From contig DFGI01000060.1 in the NCBI GenBank assembly GCA_002371705.1, positions 1 to 25,645 of the forward strand: a stretch of DNA of 25,645 nucleotides. The letters are read 5' to 3'. Positions 23,930 through 25,645 of the stretch are shown one piece after another. The position numbers and the translations under genes were made by a program. This stretch comes from Bacteroidales bacterium UBA3754. GTDB taxonomy: Bacteria; Bacteroidota; Bacteroidia; Bacteroidales; UBA1715. Under the pieces are notes generated by a model that worked only from the letters and a program-made list of their open reading frames with translations, did no database searches and was not told where the DNA came from. Each line of letters begins with the position of its first letter. Position 1 is the stretch's first letter.

Positions 23930-25018
23930 TTAGACTGACAAAATGCTTGATTTATACCACGAAAAGAGCTTTGAAACACCCTCATCAATATCAATTGTGT
24001 GGTGCCATCCTAAGCCGTGAATCTTTGATACATCCGTACATTTTCGTATCACTCCATCGGGTTTGGAGGAATCCCAGCACAATTCGCCGGTAAAACCGAC
24101 ACACCGTTTTATTTTTTCAGCAAGTTCCCAAAGTGAAATTTCCACGCCCGTACCTATATTAATATGACAATTACGAATTTCTGATTGACGCGCATCGCAT
24201 AAATCACTAAAATCCACATTTTCCAACACATGCACGCACGCATCAGCCAGATCTTCGCTCCACAAAAACTCACGCATAGGCATACCTGTGCCCCATAACG
24301 TAACCCGTTTCTCTGAAATGCCATATTTTTCCAACACGACAACAATCTGTTGAGGAGTGTCAGTTGCTCTCAATCCATCAATCGGACGAACAGTCAAATC
24401 TTTCCTAATATTCTCAAAATCATCATCTTCCAAACATTTTGCAAGATATAATTTTCGCATCATTGCCGGCAATACGTGCGAATGTTCCAAATGAAAATTA
24501 TCATTTGGACCATATAAATTTGTTGGCATAACTGCTATATAATTCGTTCCATACTGGAGATTGAAACTTTCGCACAATTTTAAACCAGCTATTTTTGCTA
24601 TTGCATATGGTTCGTTGGTATATTCCAATTCCGAAGTCAGAAGTTCATTTTCCTTAATGGGTTGCGTCGCATTACGAGGGTAAATGCACGAACTACCCAA
24701 AAACAATAGTTTCTTCACTTGATGACGGAATGATTCTCCAATAACAGTTTGTTGAATCTGCAAATTACGATAAATAAAATCCGCCCGTTGCTGTGAATTT
24801 GCCCAAATTCCCCCCACATGCGCAGCAGCTAACACAACCACATCGGGTTGTTCTTCATCAAAAAAAGAAGCTACGGCATTAGGATTGAGCAAATCAAGTT
24901 CTTGGTGCGTTTTACCAATCAAATCAGCATAACCGTGACGTTGTAAACTATTCCAAATCGCAGAACCGACAAGTCCTGTGTGTCCTGCCACATATATTTT
25001 CGATGATTTTGGAATCAT
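23930..25018 (-). CDS. fcl: GDP-L-fucose synthase
   Basis: An NADPH-dependent epimerase/reductase that converts GDP-4-keto-6-deoxymannose to GDP-L-fucose. The short-chain dehydrogenase features are clear: nucleotide-binding GHTGLVG (12-18), AAAHVGGI, LGSSCIYP with the catalytic Ser, and YAIAK (Tyr138, Lys142). Other family blocks are PTNLYGPNDNF, VTLWGTGMPMREFLW and CHINIGTG. At 362 residues it is longer than the roughly 320-residue E. coli enzyme because of an insert after LYLAKCLEDDDFENI, which I recall as common in Bacteroidetes. The start ATG (25016-25018) is 9 nt after the gmd stop, so the two form an operon for consecutive steps. The product feeds fucosylated surface glycans or glycoproteins. 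Also called wcaG. Confidence 0.96.
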   Translation of the reverse strand: MIPKSSKIYVAGHTGLVGSAIWNSLQRHGYADLIGKTHQELDLLNPNAVASFFDEEQPDVVVLAAAHVGGIWANSQQRADFIYRNLQIQQTVIGESFRHQVKKLLFLGSSCIYPRNATQPIKENELLTSELEYTNEPYAIAKIAGLKLCESFNLQYGTNYIAVMPTNLYGPNDNFHLEHSHVLPAMMRKLYLAKCLEDDDFENIRKDLTVRPIDGLRATDTPQQIVVVLEKYGISEKRVTLWGTGMPMREFLWSEDLADACVHVLENVDFSDLCDARQSEIRNCHINIGTGVEISLWELAEKIKRCVGFTGELCWDSSKPDGVIRKCTDVSKIHGLGWHHTIDIDEGVSKLFSWYKSSILSV

Positions 25019-25027
25019 ACCAAATGT

Positions 25028-25645
25028 TTATTTCACAATGCCTTTTTCCAGATATTCCGCCAAATTTATCTTCTGACGCTCATCCGAACGTTCATTTGCG
25101 ACTTTCTCCATATCTGCATTCACCATAATTTTCACAAGTTCCTCAAAACTTGTCTTTTCTGAGGCATTCCATCCCAACACATTCTTTGCTTTTGTTGAAT
25201 CACCAAGTAAATTCACAACATCGGTTGGACGATAGAAATCAGGAGAGACCTCAACTATAACACGTCCTGTGTTCACAGCAACACCTTTTTCGAGCAGACC
25301 TTCACCCTCAAATTTCAATTCAATTCCAACATTTTTGAACGCTATATAGCAAAATTCCCGCACGGAATGTTGCTTGCCTGTCGCTATTACAAAATCTTCA
25401 GGTTCAGAATGTTGCAAAATTTTCCACATACATTCCACATAATCCTTGGCATATCCCCAATCGCGCATTGACGACAAATTGCCAAGATATAGTTTCTGTT
25501 GTTTTCCTTGAGCTATGCGAGCCGCAGCAAGAGTAATTTTCCGTGTGACAAACGTTTCTCCACGTCGTTCACTCTCGTGATTGAATAAAATTCCCGAACA
25601 ACAAAACATATTGTACGCCTCGCGATATTCCTTCACAATCCAGAA
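25028..25645 (-). CDS. gmd: GDP-mannose 4,6-dehydratase, C-terminal part (runs off the window)
   Basis: The frame is open to the window edge and begins FWIVKEYREAYNMF, so the N-terminal half, with the Rossmann glycine motif and the catalytic YxxxK, lies outside. The visible part has the family signatures NGILFNHESERRGETFVTRK (here with CCSGILFNHES), LGNLSSMRDWGYAKDYVE, the substrate-binding DFYRPTDVVNLLGD, and the closing KAKNVLGW. The enzyme converts GDP-D-mannose to GDP-4-keto-6-deoxy-D-mannose, which the next gene product (fcl) turns into GDP-L-fucose. A GTG at 25634-25636 is in frame but internal to the conserved domain and is not the start. Confidence 0.95.
   Translation of the reverse strand, partial: FWIVKEYREAYNMFCCSGILFNHESERRGETFVTRKITLAAARIAQGKQQKLYLGNLSSMRDWGYAKDYVECMWKILQHSEPEDFVIATGKQHSVREFCYIAFKNVGIELKFEGEGLLEKGVAVNTGRVIVEVSPDFYRPTDVVNLLGDSTKAKNVLGWNASEKTSFEELVKIMVNADMEKVANERSDERQKINLAEYLEKGIVK

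Overview
The window looks like chromosomal DNA of an anaerobic or host-associated member of the Bacteroidales or a near relative. The reasons are: several TAnnTTTG (-7) promoter boxes of the Bacteroidetes type, a type 9 secretion system (T9SS) plug protein (DUF5103), a 3898-residue secreted protein with a CHU_C / T9SS type B sorting domain, a DUF4143 ATPase, AT-rich leaders without clear Shine-Dalgarno sequences, and GDP-fucose synthesis genes. The species cannot be named from this sequence alone.

Bases 1-2640 form a rearranged, repeat-rich accessory segment. It opens inside a tRNA-Arg(UCU) gene whose 5' end lies outside the window. The anticodon loop is broken by 73 nt that contain a second tRNA-like T-arm and acceptor helix. 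The 3' half of the tRNA, with the first arm of its terminator, is repeated 2465 bp downstream (58 nt, one mismatch), like the displaced attachment site of an integrated element. Between the copies lie a decayed DUF1016/YhcG nuclease gene on the minus strand, three kinds of short tandem repeat, and one intact AAA/DUF4143 ATPase. The ATPase start is overlapped by three direct repeats spaced exactly 33 bp. No integrase is present. The right-hand copy sits just before the T9SS plug gene and seems to have cost that gene its normal start codon and promoter.

Bases 2640-8620 are core-like: the T9SS plug gene; a convergent holB (DNA polymerase III delta') followed by a small secreted repeat protein; a divergent kinase-fold protein that has lost all three catalytic signature residues (a pseudokinase); pgk (phosphoglycerate kinase); and a small CBM48/isoamylase-N-like glycan-binding protein. 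A bidirectional terminator at 8575-8605 separates this block from the next.

Bases 8673-25645 are all on the minus strand. In order of transcription they are: gmd (5' end cut by the window) and fcl, which make GDP-L-fucose; a secreted protein of unknown function with its own promoter and terminator; a GT4 and a membrane GT2 glycosyltransferase that overlap by 4 nt; and the 11.7-kb giant secreted Ig-like repeat protein with its own promoter. The giant protein has a signal peptide, two carbohydrate-binding-like modules, about 2500 residues of Ig-like domains arranged in three-domain super-repeats, a PKD-like domain and a T9SS sorting domain. A plausible reading is a surface-displayed adhesin beside surface-glycan genes; whether those enzymes act on the adhesin is inference.
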